Shown here: piece by piece, positions 42,698 to 51,531 of the stretch | How positions within the stretch are numbered: position 1 is the first letter of the stretch | Layout of the letters: every line of letters starts with the position of its first letter | Assembly: GCA_025993795.1 (NCBI GenBank) | Contig: JAMQHL010000017.1 | Coordinates: forward strand, 1-64,000 | DNA from: Planctomycetota bacterium | Lineage (GTDB): Bacteria > Planctomycetota > UBA8742 > UBA2392 | DNA: 64,000 bases | Direction of reading: 5' to 3' | Translations under genes and position numbers: made by a program | Notes under the pieces: model-generated | What the model was told of the DNA's origin: nothing | The model's database searches: none | Seen by the model: the letters and a program-made list of their open reading frames with translations, nothing else

Positions 42698-44158
42698 TCA
42701 AAAAATCCACTGCAACTGCACCCGTACTTCGTGCACGTTGCGCCAGTCGCTGATTCTTTGAGTGGCGCTTAGTGCTCCGCTTCTGCTGCGGCCATGGGGG
42801 AGTTGCTGGGTGACTACCCGGTAATCCAGGCTCAGTTTCAGGTTGTCGCCCTTGATGAACCAGGTGACGCCGCCGCCGTACTCGTAGCTGTCAGCCCCGA
42901 ACGCGTCGCCGTCAACCTGCGCTCCGGTGAGTGGTTGGCGACTCTTGAAGTCATCAAACTCGACCAACGAAAAGCGGGCTCCGACCATCAACGCGTCGCG
43001 CAGGATGAAGTAAGCCGCGTCAATGGTAACGCCGTAGTCTTCAGCGCCGTGCACCAGCGCCTTGTCAGACGCCAGGTTGGCTTCACCAAGCCGGCCGGTG
43101 CTCGAAAAGTTGATGCGCCGGAAGTGCAGCGCCCAGTTCAGAGAAAACCCGATCCAGCGAAAGTGCCCGTCTGCGGTCAGGTGAACAATGCTGGCGTCTA
43201 CGCGTTTCCGGTCGCTCGCCGGGGGCGGTAACGTGGTGCCGGAGAAATTGCTTTCACCATAGTAGATGTTGTCCAGAAATGTGCCGGCGCCATTGACCCG
43301 CGCGCTCATCCAGTTGGCGGCAAGGCCCACCATGAAGAACCACGCGCCCGTGTCTTCGAGCGCGCCGAGATCGACCATGTGGCGCACGACTTCACCCATG
43401 GGGTGAAACTCGACGCGCGCGGCGACCATCATCTGGCCATCCACAAGCTGCCCGAAGTTCTCGGCGTTCACGTTTACGTCGTTGTTCCGGAAGCCGCCGC
43501 CGAAATGTTCGGTGCGGCCCTGCTCGGTGACCTGTACGCCGCGGTTCGTGATCATGCCGCGGCCCTGGCTGCCGTCGGCGCTTGCCAGTACGCCGTTGTA
43601 AAGGCCGACTTGCCACGTCAACAGGGCGGGGTCGGTCCCGTTGTCCCACAGTTCGGCGCGGCCGCTGATGCTGACGCCCTTGCCCCAGCCCTGGCTGAAG
43701 GCTTCATCGGCGATCGCGCGGTCGGAAAGGCCCGTGCGCTCATGGTCAACGAGATACTCCCAGCTGGCGGGTACCCGTTCCTGGCCGACGGTTATGTTGA
43801 ACAGCGCAATCGGTGCCCAGCGCAGGAAGCAGTCCTCAACCCGAAAGCCGGGCCCCGGGCCGCCCCACGCAAGCCAGAGGCGGTACTGAAACTCGCGGGC
43901 GAACAGGTGTCCGGTAAGGAAGCTGCGCACGCCGACGTTGCGGAAGTTATTGAAGTCGGCGCCGTTCTGGCCGCCATTGCCGCTCTCGGCGCGCACGTCA
44001 TGATATGTGAACCGGAACTGCACCGCCGTGGTCATGTTGAAGTCGAAGGCGCCGTCTTCGGTCGCCACGCGCAGGCCGGCATTGCCAAGCTGGGTCTCGT
44101 TTTGCGCGGCGCACGCGCCGGCGCATATCACAATGAATGCAAGCAGGCAGACTCGCAT
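42698..44158 (-). CDS. Outer-membrane porin, phosphate-selective porin O/P-like
   Basis: 486 aa from ATG 44158, preceded by GGGGG. Signal peptide residues 1-19 (CAAQN). Alternating beta-strand pattern throughout with a terminal Phe (LQWIF), typical of outer-membrane barrels. Patterns of the porin O/P family include FRNVGVRSFLTGHLFAREFQYRL, GQERVPASWEYL and VHGAEDYGVTIDAAYFI. Probably a trimeric outer-membrane channel for anions or small solutes. The gene is alone, convergent with the dynamin gene and 9 nt beyond its start region lies frr, in the same direction. Confidence 0.8.
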   Translation of the reverse strand: MRVCLLAFIVICAGACAAQNETQLGNAGLRVATEDGAFDFNMTTAVQFRFTYHDVRAESGNGGQNGADFNNFRNVGVRSFLTGHLFAREFQYRLWLAWGGPGPGFRVEDCFLRWAPIALFNITVGQERVPASWEYLVDHERTGLSDRAIADEAFSQGWGKGVSISGRAELWDNGTDPALLTWQVGLYNGVLASADGSQGRGMITNRGVQVTEQGRTEHFGGGFRNNDVNVNAENFGQLVDGQMMVAARVEFHPMGEVVRHMVDLGALEDTGAWFFMVGLAANWMSARVNGAGTFLDNIYYGESNFSGTTLPPPASDRKRVDASIVHLTADGHFRWIGFSLNWALHFRRINFSSTGRLGEANLASDKALVHGAEDYGVTIDAAYFILRDALMVGARFSLVEFDDFKSRQPLTGAQVDGDAFGADSYEYGGGVTWFIKGDNLKLSLDYRVVTQQLPHGRSRSGALSATQRISDWRNVHEVRVQLQWIF

Positions 44159-44182
44159 GGGCACCCCCTTTGGGCGACTTGG

Positions 44183-44749
44183 CTAGACCTTCATGACGTC
44201 GGCGGTCTTCTTCTCGAGCAGCTCTTCGATGGACTTGTTGCTCTTGTCCGTCAGTTTCTGGACTTCTTCTTTCAAGCCGCGGTGGTCGTCTTCGGTAAGA
44301 ATGGTTTCTTTCAGAGACGTGTCGCCGTGCTTGATTGCTTCGTGGCGCGCGTTGCGTATGGCTACTTTGCTTTTCTCGGCGATATCCTTGAGCTGCTTGG
44401 CGATGCGCTGGCGGTTTTCCTGCGTCATGGCGGGCACGCGGCAGATGATGACTTTGCCGTCGTCGCTGGGGTTCAGGCCGATGTTGGCCTCCATGATCGC
44501 CTTGCTGATGTTTTTCACCTGGCTCATGTCAAAGGGCTTGATCGTGATGGTGCTGGCGTCGGGCGTGCTGATCTGAGCCGCCTGTTTGAGAGGTGTGGGC
44601 GCGCCGTAGTAGTCGAACTTGACGTTCTCGACCATACCGGTGCTGGCTTTGCCCGCACTGATGCCGATGAATTCCTGGCGCAGGTGCTCAATCACCTTGT
44701 CCATCGCCTCTTCGGTCTCAAGCATGATTGTGTCGTAGTCTTTCGACAT
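44183..44749 (-). CDS. frr: Ribosome recycling factor
   Basis: 188 aa, AGGAG ahead of the ATG. Full-length two-domain RRF: TGMVENVKFDYYGAPTPLKQAAQIS, then ITIKPFDMSQVKNISKAI, DDGKVIICRVPAMTQENRQ and the C-terminal helix ending KKTADVMKV. It splits post-termination ribosomes with EF-G. It follows pyrH in the same direction with a 154-nt gap, the common pyrH-frr order. Confidence 0.96.
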   Translation of the reverse strand: MSKDYDTIMLETEEAMDKVIEHLRQEFIGISAGKASTGMVENVKFDYYGAPTPLKQAAQISTPDASTITIKPFDMSQVKNISKAIMEANIGLNPSDDGKVIICRVPAMTQENRQRIAKQLKDIAEKSKVAIRNARHEAIKHGDTSLKETILTEDDHRGLKEEVQKLTDKSNKSIEELLEKKTADVMKV

Positions 44750-44903
44750 GGCGCTCTCCTGAGTCAGTTGGGTCGGAATCTACCCGCGCAATGCGCAGCG
44801 TCAAAGGCAAGCGGGCCAAATTTGGAGTTTAGATTCAGAAACGGTCAGGATAAACCGCCAACGCGCGCAAATCCAGGAGCGCACGGGCGTGGGCGAACGC
44901 GCG

Positions 44904-45623
44904 TCAGCTTTCGATCAGGGTGCCGACGTCTTTGCCGCGGATGGCCGCTTCGATGTTGCCGGGTTGGTTCATGTCGGTGACGAGCACCGGCATCTTGTGT
45001 TCCTTGCAAAGGGCGATGGCGGTCTGGTCCATGAAGCGCAGGTTCTTTTCCAGGGCGCTCTGGTAGGTCAGGCGCGCTACGCGCTTGGCACCCTTGTTCT
45101 GGTTTGGGTCGCTGTCGTACACGCCGTCGACCTTGGTGGCTTTAATAATCACGTCACAGCCGATTTCGATGGCGCGCTGGGCCGCTGCCGTGTCGGTCGT
45201 GAAATGCGGATTGCCGGTGCCAGCGGCGATGATCGCGACGCGGCCTTTTTCCATGTGCCGGATGGCGCGGCGCCGCACCCACTTCTCGGCGACGCGGGGC
45301 ACATCCAGGCTGCTTAGCACGCGGGTCTCGATGCCGACGCTTTCGCAGATATCCTGCAATGCAATCGCATTCATCACCGTGCCCAGCATGCCCATGTAGT
45401 CGGCGGTGGCTTTGTTGATGTACTTGACGTTCAGTTGCGCTCCGCGCACGAAGTTGCCGCCGCCCACGACCACGGCCAACTGCACCGGAATTGCAAGGAT
45501 TGCCTTGATGGTCATCGCAATGGCGAGCATGCGCTCGCCATCAATGCCCATGCCGTTCAGCGGGCCAAACGCTTCGCCGGAAAGTTTCAGCAGTGGTCGT
45601 GCGTATTTTGCCTTGGCAGCCAT
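44904..45623 (-). CDS. pyrH: UMP kinase
   Basis: 239 aa from ATG 45623 (MAAKAKYARPLLKLSGEAF). Amino-acid kinase fold: LLKLSGEAFGP, VVVGGGNFVRGAQL, DYMGMLGTVMNAIALQD, AAGTGNPHFTTDTAAAQRA and ATKVDGVYDSDP. It phosphorylates UMP to UDP in the cytoplasm. Length typical for bacterial PyrH. The longer frame upstream is not needed. Divergent from citrate synthase. Confidence 0.96.
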   Translation of the reverse strand: MAAKAKYARPLLKLSGEAFGPLNGMGIDGERMLAIAMTIKAILAIPVQLAVVVGGGNFVRGAQLNVKYINKATADYMGMLGTVMNAIALQDICESVGIETRVLSSLDVPRVAEKWVRRRAIRHMEKGRVAIIAAGTGNPHFTTDTAAAQRAIEIGCDVIIKATKVDGVYDSDPNQNKGAKRVARLTYQSALEKNLRFMDQTAIALCKEHKMPVLVTDMNQPGNIEAAIRGKDVGTLIES

Positions 45624-45762
45624 GCCGTGCTTGTAACGCGCAACCCGACTGTCGGCAAGCAATGACCGCCAAGGCCCTCAGGCAGGACTTGGGGGCCGCT
45701 TGCGTGGCGGGGGGGCAGCGATAGAATCACTCCCGACCGGCTTGACACTAAGGACTAAGGAC

Positions 45763-46905
45763 ATGGCGGAAGCAGGCACACCGGGCGTTGCGTACGGCCT
45801 CAGGGGCGTAGTCGTTGACGACACGCGCATCTGCAAGATCTTCGGCGAAGAGGGTCGGCTCTACTACTACGGATACAACATCCACGACCTGGCCGAGCGC
45901 TGCTCGTACGAAGAAGTGGTGCACCTGTTGCTCAAGGGGCAACTCCCGAACAAGACCGAGTTGGCGCAGATCAAGAAAGAGATCAAGGGCGCGCGGGGCC
46001 TGCCATACGGCGTGCGGGACCTGATCAAGAGCGCGCCTAAGACCAGCATACCCATGGACGTGCTGCGCACGGCGGCCAGCGCTCTTGCGCTGACCGACCC
46101 CGACCCGAGAGACGACACCGACGAGGGCCGATACAACAAGGCGATTCGGCTGGTCGCGCAGTTTCCTGAAATCGTGGCGATGGACTATCGCGTGCGCCGT
46201 GGCGAAGAGCCTGTTGCACCTCACGACGACCTGGGCCATGCCGCAAACTTTCTGTACATGCTGCACGGAACTGAGCCGGGCAAAGACGCCGCGCGCACGA
46301 TGGATGTTGCGCTGGTACTGCACGCCGAGCACAGCTTCAACGCCAGCACGTTCACGGCCCGCGTGATTGCCGCGACGCTGTCCGACATGTATTCGGCGGT
46401 CGCGGGTGCGGTGGGCGCGCTGAAGGGCCCGCTGCACGGCGGCGCCAACGAGGGCGTGATCAAGACGCTGCTCGAAATCGGCGAGCCCGCAAACATCAAG
46501 CCGTGGCTTGAGAAGAAGATGCAGGACAAGGGCTTCCGGCTGATGGGCTTTGGCCACGCGGTGTACAAGACGCTGGACCCGCGGGCGATTGTGCTGAAGA
46601 AGTTCAGCGAAGCTGCAGGCCGCGAGCGTGGCACCACCAAGTGGTACGAGATGTCGAACGAGATTGAACAGATCATGAAGGCGCGGGAAAAGCCGCTGTA
46701 TCCTAATGTCGACTTCTACAGTGCCAGCACTTACTACATGATGGGTCTGCCGCCGGAGATCTTTACGCCGATCTTTGCTGTTAGCCGCGTGACGGGCTGG
46801 GCTGCGCACGTGATTGAGCAGATCACCCACAACAAGCTGATTCGTCCGGCGGCCAATTACATCGGCGAGTTGGACAAGCCGTTTGTGTCCCTCGACAAGC
46901 GCTAA
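45763..46905 (+). CDS. gltA: Citrate synthase
   Basis: 380 aa from ATG 45763, preceded by a tandem AAGGACTAAGGAC. Catalytic residues are in place: H190 in HAEHSFNAST, H265 in GFGHAVYK and D317 in NVDFYSA. It condenses acetyl-CoA with oxaloacetate. The short type I form without the N-terminal extension of the E. coli enzyme suggests the Gram-positive/archaeal-type citrate synthase group; a 2-methylcitrate synthase is less likely but not excluded by sequence alone. A terminator follows. Confidence 0.9.
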   Translation: MAEAGTPGVAYGLRGVVVDDTRICKIFGEEGRLYYYGYNIHDLAERCSYEEVVHLLLKGQLPNKTELAQIKKEIKGARGLPYGVRDLIKSAPKTSIPMDVLRTAASALALTDPDPRDDTDEGRYNKAIRLVAQFPEIVAMDYRVRRGEEPVAPHDDLGHAANFLYMLHGTEPGKDAARTMDVALVLHAEHSFNASTFTARVIAATLSDMYSAVAGAVGALKGPLHGGANEGVIKTLLEIGEPANIKPWLEKKMQDKGFRLMGFGHAVYKTLDPRAIVLKKFSEAAGRERGTTKWYEMSNEIEQIMKAREKPLYPNVDFYSASTYYMMGLPPEIFTPIFAVSRVTGWAAHVIEQITHNKLIRPAANYIGELDKPFVSLDKR

Positions 46906-46926
46906 GAGCGCGGGCCTTCCGCCTGC

Positions 46927-46955
46927 ACCGGCCGCGGGTGTCACGCGCGGCCGGT
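46927..46955 (+). terminator. Terminator after citrate synthase
   Basis: Perfect 10-bp stem (ACCGGCCGCG / CGCGGCCGGT) with a 9-nt loop, followed by TGTTCTT. It lies 21 nt after the citrate synthase stop and isolates it from dxr. Confidence 0.8.
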
Positions 46956-47009
46956 TGTTCTTGGAGTGCAAGACACGGGGAACTTGGGCTTCAACCAGTA
47001 GGAAGTGTG

Positions 47010-48170
47010 ATGGCACGCACCCGCATACTTGTGCTTGGCGCCAGCGGCAGCATCGGCGCCAGCACCCTTGACGTTGTGCGGCAGCACGCCGACCGCTTTG
47101 TGATTGTCGGCTTGTCGGCCGGCAAACGTTATGTGCAACTGCTTGAAGCGGTAGGTGAGTTCAGGCCCGAAGTCGCGAGCATCTGCGACGCCCAAGCCGC
47201 AACCAAGGCACGCGGCGCCATCGACGGTTTGAAAGCCAAAGGAATCAAGACCGAGTGGCGACTGGACGGCACCGACGCGATGGCCGACATGGCGCGCGAA
47301 ATGGAATACGACGTGTTGCTGGCAAGTGTTACTGGGGCGGCTGGCCTTCCGGCAGTGCTGGAAGCCGCCAGGCGCGGCAAGCGCATTGCGCTGGCGAACA
47401 AGGAATCGCTGGTGATGACCGGGCCGATCCTGACCGCCATCTGCAAGCAGACCGGTGCGGAGTTGCTGCCCGTCGATAGTGAACACAGCGCGATCTTTCA
47501 GTGCCTGCGCGGTGAAAGACGCGCCGAGATCAAGCGCATTATTTTGACCGCCAGCGGTGGTCCGTTTCGCACGACGCCACTTGCCGACCTCGAGAATGTC
47601 ACCGTGCAGCAGGCCTTGAAACATCCGACCTGGCAGATGGGCCCCAAGATCACCATCGACAGCAGCACCCTGTTCAACAAGGCGCTGGAGGTGATTGAGG
47701 CCAGGTGGCTTTTTGATGTGCCGCGCGCAAAGCTGGATGCCGTGATTCATCCACAGAGTGTCGTGCACAGCATGGTCGAGTTCGTTGATGCCAGCATCAT
47801 CGCGCATCTTGGCCCGACCGACATGAAAATCCCGATCCAGTTCGCGCTCAGTTATCCCGACCGCATCGCACAGCCGGTGCCGACCTGGCCATGGGAGCGC
47901 ATGGCAACGCTGACTTTCGAGCCGCTGGACGATCAACGATTTCCCGCGCTGAAGCTCGGGTTTGAGGTGGCCGAGGCGGGGGGAACGCTGGGGGCGGTAT
48001 TCAACGCTGCAAACGAGATCGCTGTGGATCGGTTTCTTGGCGGCCGCATTGGCTACCTGGACATCTTCAGAACAGTCTCCCGCGTATGCGACGCCCACAA
48101 CAACATCAGCCAGCCTGATCTGGAACAGGTGCTTGAGGCCGACCGCTGGGCGCGCGAGCAGGCAAGCTAG
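47010..48170 (+). CDS. dxr: 1-deoxy-D-xylulose-5-phosphate reductoisomerase
   Basis: 386 aa from ATG 47010 with AGGAAG at 47000-47005. NADPH-binding LGASGSIGASTLDVV near the N-terminus, LANKESLVMTG, PVDSEHSAIFQCL (metal and substrate site), WQMGPKITIDSSTLFNKALEVIEARWLF and VHPQSVVHSMVEF-type motif. It converts DXP to MEP, the committed step of the MEP isoprenoid pathway. Complete. No other isp gene is adjacent. Confidence 0.96.
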   Translation: MARTRILVLGASGSIGASTLDVVRQHADRFVIVGLSAGKRYVQLLEAVGEFRPEVASICDAQAATKARGAIDGLKAKGIKTEWRLDGTDAMADMAREMEYDVLLASVTGAAGLPAVLEAARRGKRIALANKESLVMTGPILTAICKQTGAELLPVDSEHSAIFQCLRGERRAEIKRIILTASGGPFRTTPLADLENVTVQQALKHPTWQMGPKITIDSSTLFNKALEVIEARWLFDVPRAKLDAVIHPQSVVHSMVEFVDASIIAHLGPTDMKIPIQFALSYPDRIAQPVPTWPWERMATLTFEPLDDQRFPALKLGFEVAEAGGTLGAVFNAANEIAVDRFLGGRIGYLDIFRTVSRVCDAHNNISQPDLEQVLEADRWAREQAS

Positions 48171-48176
48171 CCGCGA

Positions 48177-49634
48177 CTATCCGTCCTTGGCGGCACCCGC
48201 GCGATAGACGTGAAAGCGCGCGACAGCCCGGATCCACAGCGTGGCGTTGTTCGGCGCCTCGAGGTTCTTTTCGACCTCCACCATGACTTGCTTCCCGTTT
48301 CCGCGCCGCAGCATGATCCACCAGCGCATGCTTTCCAGCAGCGCGTCGGGCTCTTTGTTTTCGGCTTGCCAGGCCTCGATGCTGCCCAGGCACTGGTCGT
48401 CGTCGCGCGCCTTGAAAAGCGCAATCGTGCGCAACACGCGCAAGCCCGGCAGCCCCGGCTCGCGCGCTTCAAGCTTCGTCAGTTGCTGCAACCCGACCTG
48501 GGGCGCGCCGATGCGCAGCGCATCTTCCGCTCGCCACAGCATCACCACGGCCGTCAGCGTTGTGGGCGAATCGGGCAGGCCGAACTCCGACTCTTCGAGC
48601 TTCTTGCGCGTCTCGTCCGCCTCGCGGTCGCGAGCGGGGTTTAGGCGCTGTAACTGGTAATGGCGCGTAAGCGTGTCCGGGTGGCCCGGCGCAATCGCCT
48701 CCATGCGCAGGTACCACTGGTCTGTGTCCTGGAGCAGCGGGTCTTTCTTGCCCTTTTCGGCGGTGCGCACTGCAAGCATCCACTTGCCGAACAGCGCTGC
48801 CCAGCGGGCCTCCAGCACATCCTGCGTCGCCAGCGTGTCGTCAAACACAGCTTGCAGCCCAGTGGGGTCTTCGACCGCCGTGACAAGCCGCGCGGCGTAT
48901 TGGACCAAGCCGGCTTCGGCAGGCCTGAGCTTGCGGGCTGCGACCAGCTGTTCAATCGCAGTCTTGTCATCGGCTGAACGCAACGCGATCTCGCTAAGCA
49001 GGGCGTGGGCGCGGCTGCGTGCTTCGGCGGCGGCAGCGGTGTTCGCGACCAGCCGGGTTGCAAGCTCGGCAGCTTGCGCATCGCGGCCGAGCTGGGCGCT
49101 GGCGTAGGCGAGATCAAGCATGAACTCATCGCGAAACGTTGGGTCGGCAAGTTCAAGCGTGATGCGCCGCTGCTCCAACTCTTCCGCTTCAAGATAGGTC
49201 TGGTGATACAGCCCGCTTAGCGCCACGCGCGGTTCAAGGCGCTGCGGCGCCAGGTCGCGCGCCGTGAGCAGTGACTTCTCGGCGCTCAACAGGTCCGATT
49301 GCCAGCGATGGTACTGGGCAGCCAGCAGGTGGGAGCGGTAGTCTGTACCGTTGAACTTCAGCGCGTGGCTGACCGTTGCCTCGGCGCCTTCCGCATCACC
49401 GTCGCGAATCTGCAGGCGCAGGAGGTCGGCGTGTGCTTCGATGTCGGTGGGCGTATCCTTGATGCGCTCGACCAGCTCTTGCTTCTGGTCTACGACTTCG
49501 CCCGGCTCTTCGGGCGGCTCCGGGACCAGCGTGCACCCGGCCATCAACCCCGCGAAACACAGCAACCATGCCGCAAGTATTCGCAATGGCGCCGGAAGGT
49601 GCAGGTCTTGGCGAAAGGACGCGGCCTTGCTCAT
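48177..49634 (-). CDS. TPR-repeat lipoprotein
   Basis: 485 aa. Signal peptide with lipobox (GLMAGC, Cys about 34). TPR-like helical pairs run from about 60 to 460 (IEAHADLLRLQIRDGDAEGAEATVSHALKFN, EFMLDLAYASAQLGRDAQAAELATRLV). No enzymatic motif. Its ATG overlaps the stop of the upstream Helicase_C_3 gene by 4 nt (ATGA), so it is the last gene of the XPB operon. A lipoprotein at the end of a DNA-repair-like operon is unexpected. It may simply share the transcript. Confidence 0.8.
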   Translation of the reverse strand: MSKAASFRQDLHLPAPLRILAAWLLCFAGLMAGCTLVPEPPEEPGEVVDQKQELVERIKDTPTDIEAHADLLRLQIRDGDAEGAEATVSHALKFNGTDYRSHLLAAQYHRWQSDLLSAEKSLLTARDLAPQRLEPRVALSGLYHQTYLEAEELEQRRITLELADPTFRDEFMLDLAYASAQLGRDAQAAELATRLVANTAAAAEARSRAHALLSEIALRSADDKTAIEQLVAARKLRPAEAGLVQYAARLVTAVEDPTGLQAVFDDTLATQDVLEARWAALFGKWMLAVRTAEKGKKDPLLQDTDQWYLRMEAIAPGHPDTLTRHYQLQRLNPARDREADETRKKLEESEFGLPDSPTTLTAVVMLWRAEDALRIGAPQVGLQQLTKLEAREPGLPGLRVLRTIALFKARDDDQCLGSIEAWQAENKEPDALLESMRWWIMLRRGNGKQVMVEVEKNLEAPNNATLWIRAVARFHVYRAGAAKDG

Positions 49635-51337
49635 TTCTTCTTCCTCTCGGTGACGCCAAGGCCAAGGCCGCGCAGCGCCTCGCGTACACGTTCGCGTCCG
49701 CCCGGCCGCAGCAGAAACACGCCTCGGGCCAGCTTGCGCTCAATCCAGCCGCGCAACTCGGCCAGGTCTTCCAGCAACTCGGCTTGCTCGGGGTTGTCTG
49801 CAAGCAGCAACTCGGCGGTATCGGCCACCGGCGGCGTAAACTCGCCGCTCCATGTGCGAAGCGCAAGCGCCACGGTGGGGGAAAGCGGGCGGCTGAGCCC
49901 TTCACGAATTCTGCGCAGCAACTCATCGGGCCCAAGTGCTGCGGCACTCTGTTTTACGGCGTCGGCGTCGAGCTGGTAGATGTCAGTGCCGCAGCTTGTG
50001 CTTAGAAGTTCGAGTAATTGCCGCGCACGCAAATGCAATTCCTCGCGCGGGGCCCTTAGCGATGCGCCTTCACCGGGCTCAATCACAGGCGGCAGGCGGC
50101 GCGAATAATCCAGCGCCACTCGCCGAGGCGGCAGCATGCCGCGCAACGTGCCGGCATCGGGCGCCACGCACACACGGTGGCCCCCCGTCAGGACTTCGGG
50201 CGCAAGTGTCTCGATCAGCCGGTCCGGCAGCAGCTTGCCCAGGTCGTCCACACCCTCCGCCTCAATGAAAAGGGCGTCAGGCCAGATCTTGATGCGCTCA
50301 GACAACGCACCCCAATCCTTGAGCGAGAACTGCACATTCTGCGGCAACGGCGAGCGGCTGAGGCCCGCCAGAAAGTCCGTCAGCCCGGCGGCCCCGGCGC
50401 CCCGGCCCAAGGCAGCGGCAAAGGGCGCGCGTTCAAGCAGGTACTTGCGCACGCGGCCCTCGGGCTGCGGCGTAGTGAACCGCGCGAGCTTCCATAGTGT
50501 TGCGGCGTCGGGCCGGTCGCCCAGTGCCACGACTTCAAAGTTGGGTTGCACCACGACTTCAAAGGCCGACGCCTCGGGCTCGTCACTTGCCTGCCGCAGC
50601 AGCTGGTCGCGGGGGTCGTAGTCGATCCAGCCCAGCCGCGACAACGGCAGCTCACAGATCAGGGCGATCACCGCGCCCTCCACCGATTCCCAGTTTCCGT
50701 TGCGTTCGCAGTCTTCGCGCGCGCCGCGCTCGCGAATGCCTCGGTAGTAAACGTTGCGCCAGCTCTTGTCGTCGTCGTGGTTGACGAACAGGTTCGGCAG
50801 CGTCTCGTGCACCCGCCGCACCAGCGCCGCCAGCGTCGTATCCCCGTCCAGGGTCGTAACGAGCTCAACCAATGCACGTCGAGCTTCGATCAGGGTCACA
50901 GGTCCCGGAATGTCGCTGCCGACGTCAACGGTGCGGCCCTTGCGCATGCCCGGCATTTCAAGCGTTGGTGTGACGCTGAACTCGTTGAAATCCAGTGAGT
51001 TCAGCCATGTTTCGCGCAGCTTTGTCCGCCGCTGTGCCAACGGCGCGTCAAAGAAGCGGTCGGCCGAGTCATCCGGTTCAAGGCGGCCGTCTACTTCATG
51101 CACAAGGCCGAGTTGCCGGGCCAGTGCGAGCCAGAACTCAACCTGGCTGTACGCGACGCCTTCGGCCTCGACATCCGGTTGCGAAAGCGCGCCGTTGCAG
51201 ATACGAAAGAACGCCAGGTTGGGCAGGCCGTTCTTCAGGACGCGCGGCTGACGGCTGATCACCGACTCAAGCACAGCCAGCAAGTCAAGCTCGCCCTGCG
51301 CATACCCCCGCAACTCATTTGCCGCCGCGTAGTTCAC
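49631..51337 (-). CDS. Helicase_C_3 / XPB-associated protein
   Basis: 568 aa, GTG start at 51337. Residues about 255-330 contain the XPB/Ssl2 N-terminal-like Helicase_C_3 pattern (AFEVVVQPNFEVVALGDRPDAATLWKLARFTTPQPEGRVRKYLL). The rest is helical, with winged-helix-like segments at the N-terminus. No nuclease motif seen. Such proteins are encoded next to XPB helicases in Actinobacteria (family knowledge), and the 4-nt overlaps on both sides here support physical or functional partnership with XPB, presumably in DNA repair or transcription-coupled processing. Confidence 0.82.
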   Translation of the reverse strand: MNYAAANELRGYAQGELDLLAVLESVISRQPRVLKNGLPNLAFFRICNGALSQPDVEAEGVAYSQVEFWLALARQLGLVHEVDGRLEPDDSADRFFDAPLAQRRTKLRETWLNSLDFNEFSVTPTLEMPGMRKGRTVDVGSDIPGPVTLIEARRALVELVTTLDGDTTLAALVRRVHETLPNLFVNHDDDKSWRNVYYRGIRERGAREDCERNGNWESVEGAVIALICELPLSRLGWIDYDPRDQLLRQASDEPEASAFEVVVQPNFEVVALGDRPDAATLWKLARFTTPQPEGRVRKYLLERAPFAAALGRGAGAAGLTDFLAGLSRSPLPQNVQFSLKDWGALSERIKIWPDALFIEAEGVDDLGKLLPDRLIETLAPEVLTGGHRVCVAPDAGTLRGMLPPRRVALDYSRRLPPVIEPGEGASLRAPREELHLRARQLLELLSTSCGTDIYQLDADAVKQSAAALGPDELLRRIREGLSRPLSPTVALALRTWSGEFTPPVADTAELLLADNPEQAELLEDLAELRGWIERKLARGVFLLRPGGRERVREALRGLGLGVTERKKK

Positions 51338-51531
51338 TTCATGACCTTCGGGTGCAGGCCGCGCTCATTCAGCGCTTCTACCAGCCGGGCGGCATCGTCA
51401 GTTTCGAGTACAGCTACGTTGGGCGCGGGGCGCGCAAGCACGCGACCGGCACAGCTGGCGGCGGCAAGCACCTGCTCAAGGGTATCGGCGTCTTCGCATT
51501 GGACGACGCCCACGTGCAGATGGAACTTCAC
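51334..51531 (-). CDS. Small 65-aa protein of the XPB operon
   Basis: GTG start at 51531 overlapping the XPB stop (GTGA) and stop overlapping the next GTG (51334-51337), so it is translationally coupled on both sides. Composition is alpha/beta: MKFHLHVGVVQCEDADTL, a helix, APNVAVLETDDAARLVEAL and a basic end. The beta-alpha-beta-beta-alpha pattern could be a small ferredoxin-like or ACT-like fold. No family recognised. Position between XPB and its partner suggests an accessory subunit. Confidence 0.7.
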   Translation of the reverse strand: MKFHLHVGVVQCEDADTLEQVLAAASCAGRVLARPAPNVAVLETDDAARLVEALNERGLHPKVMK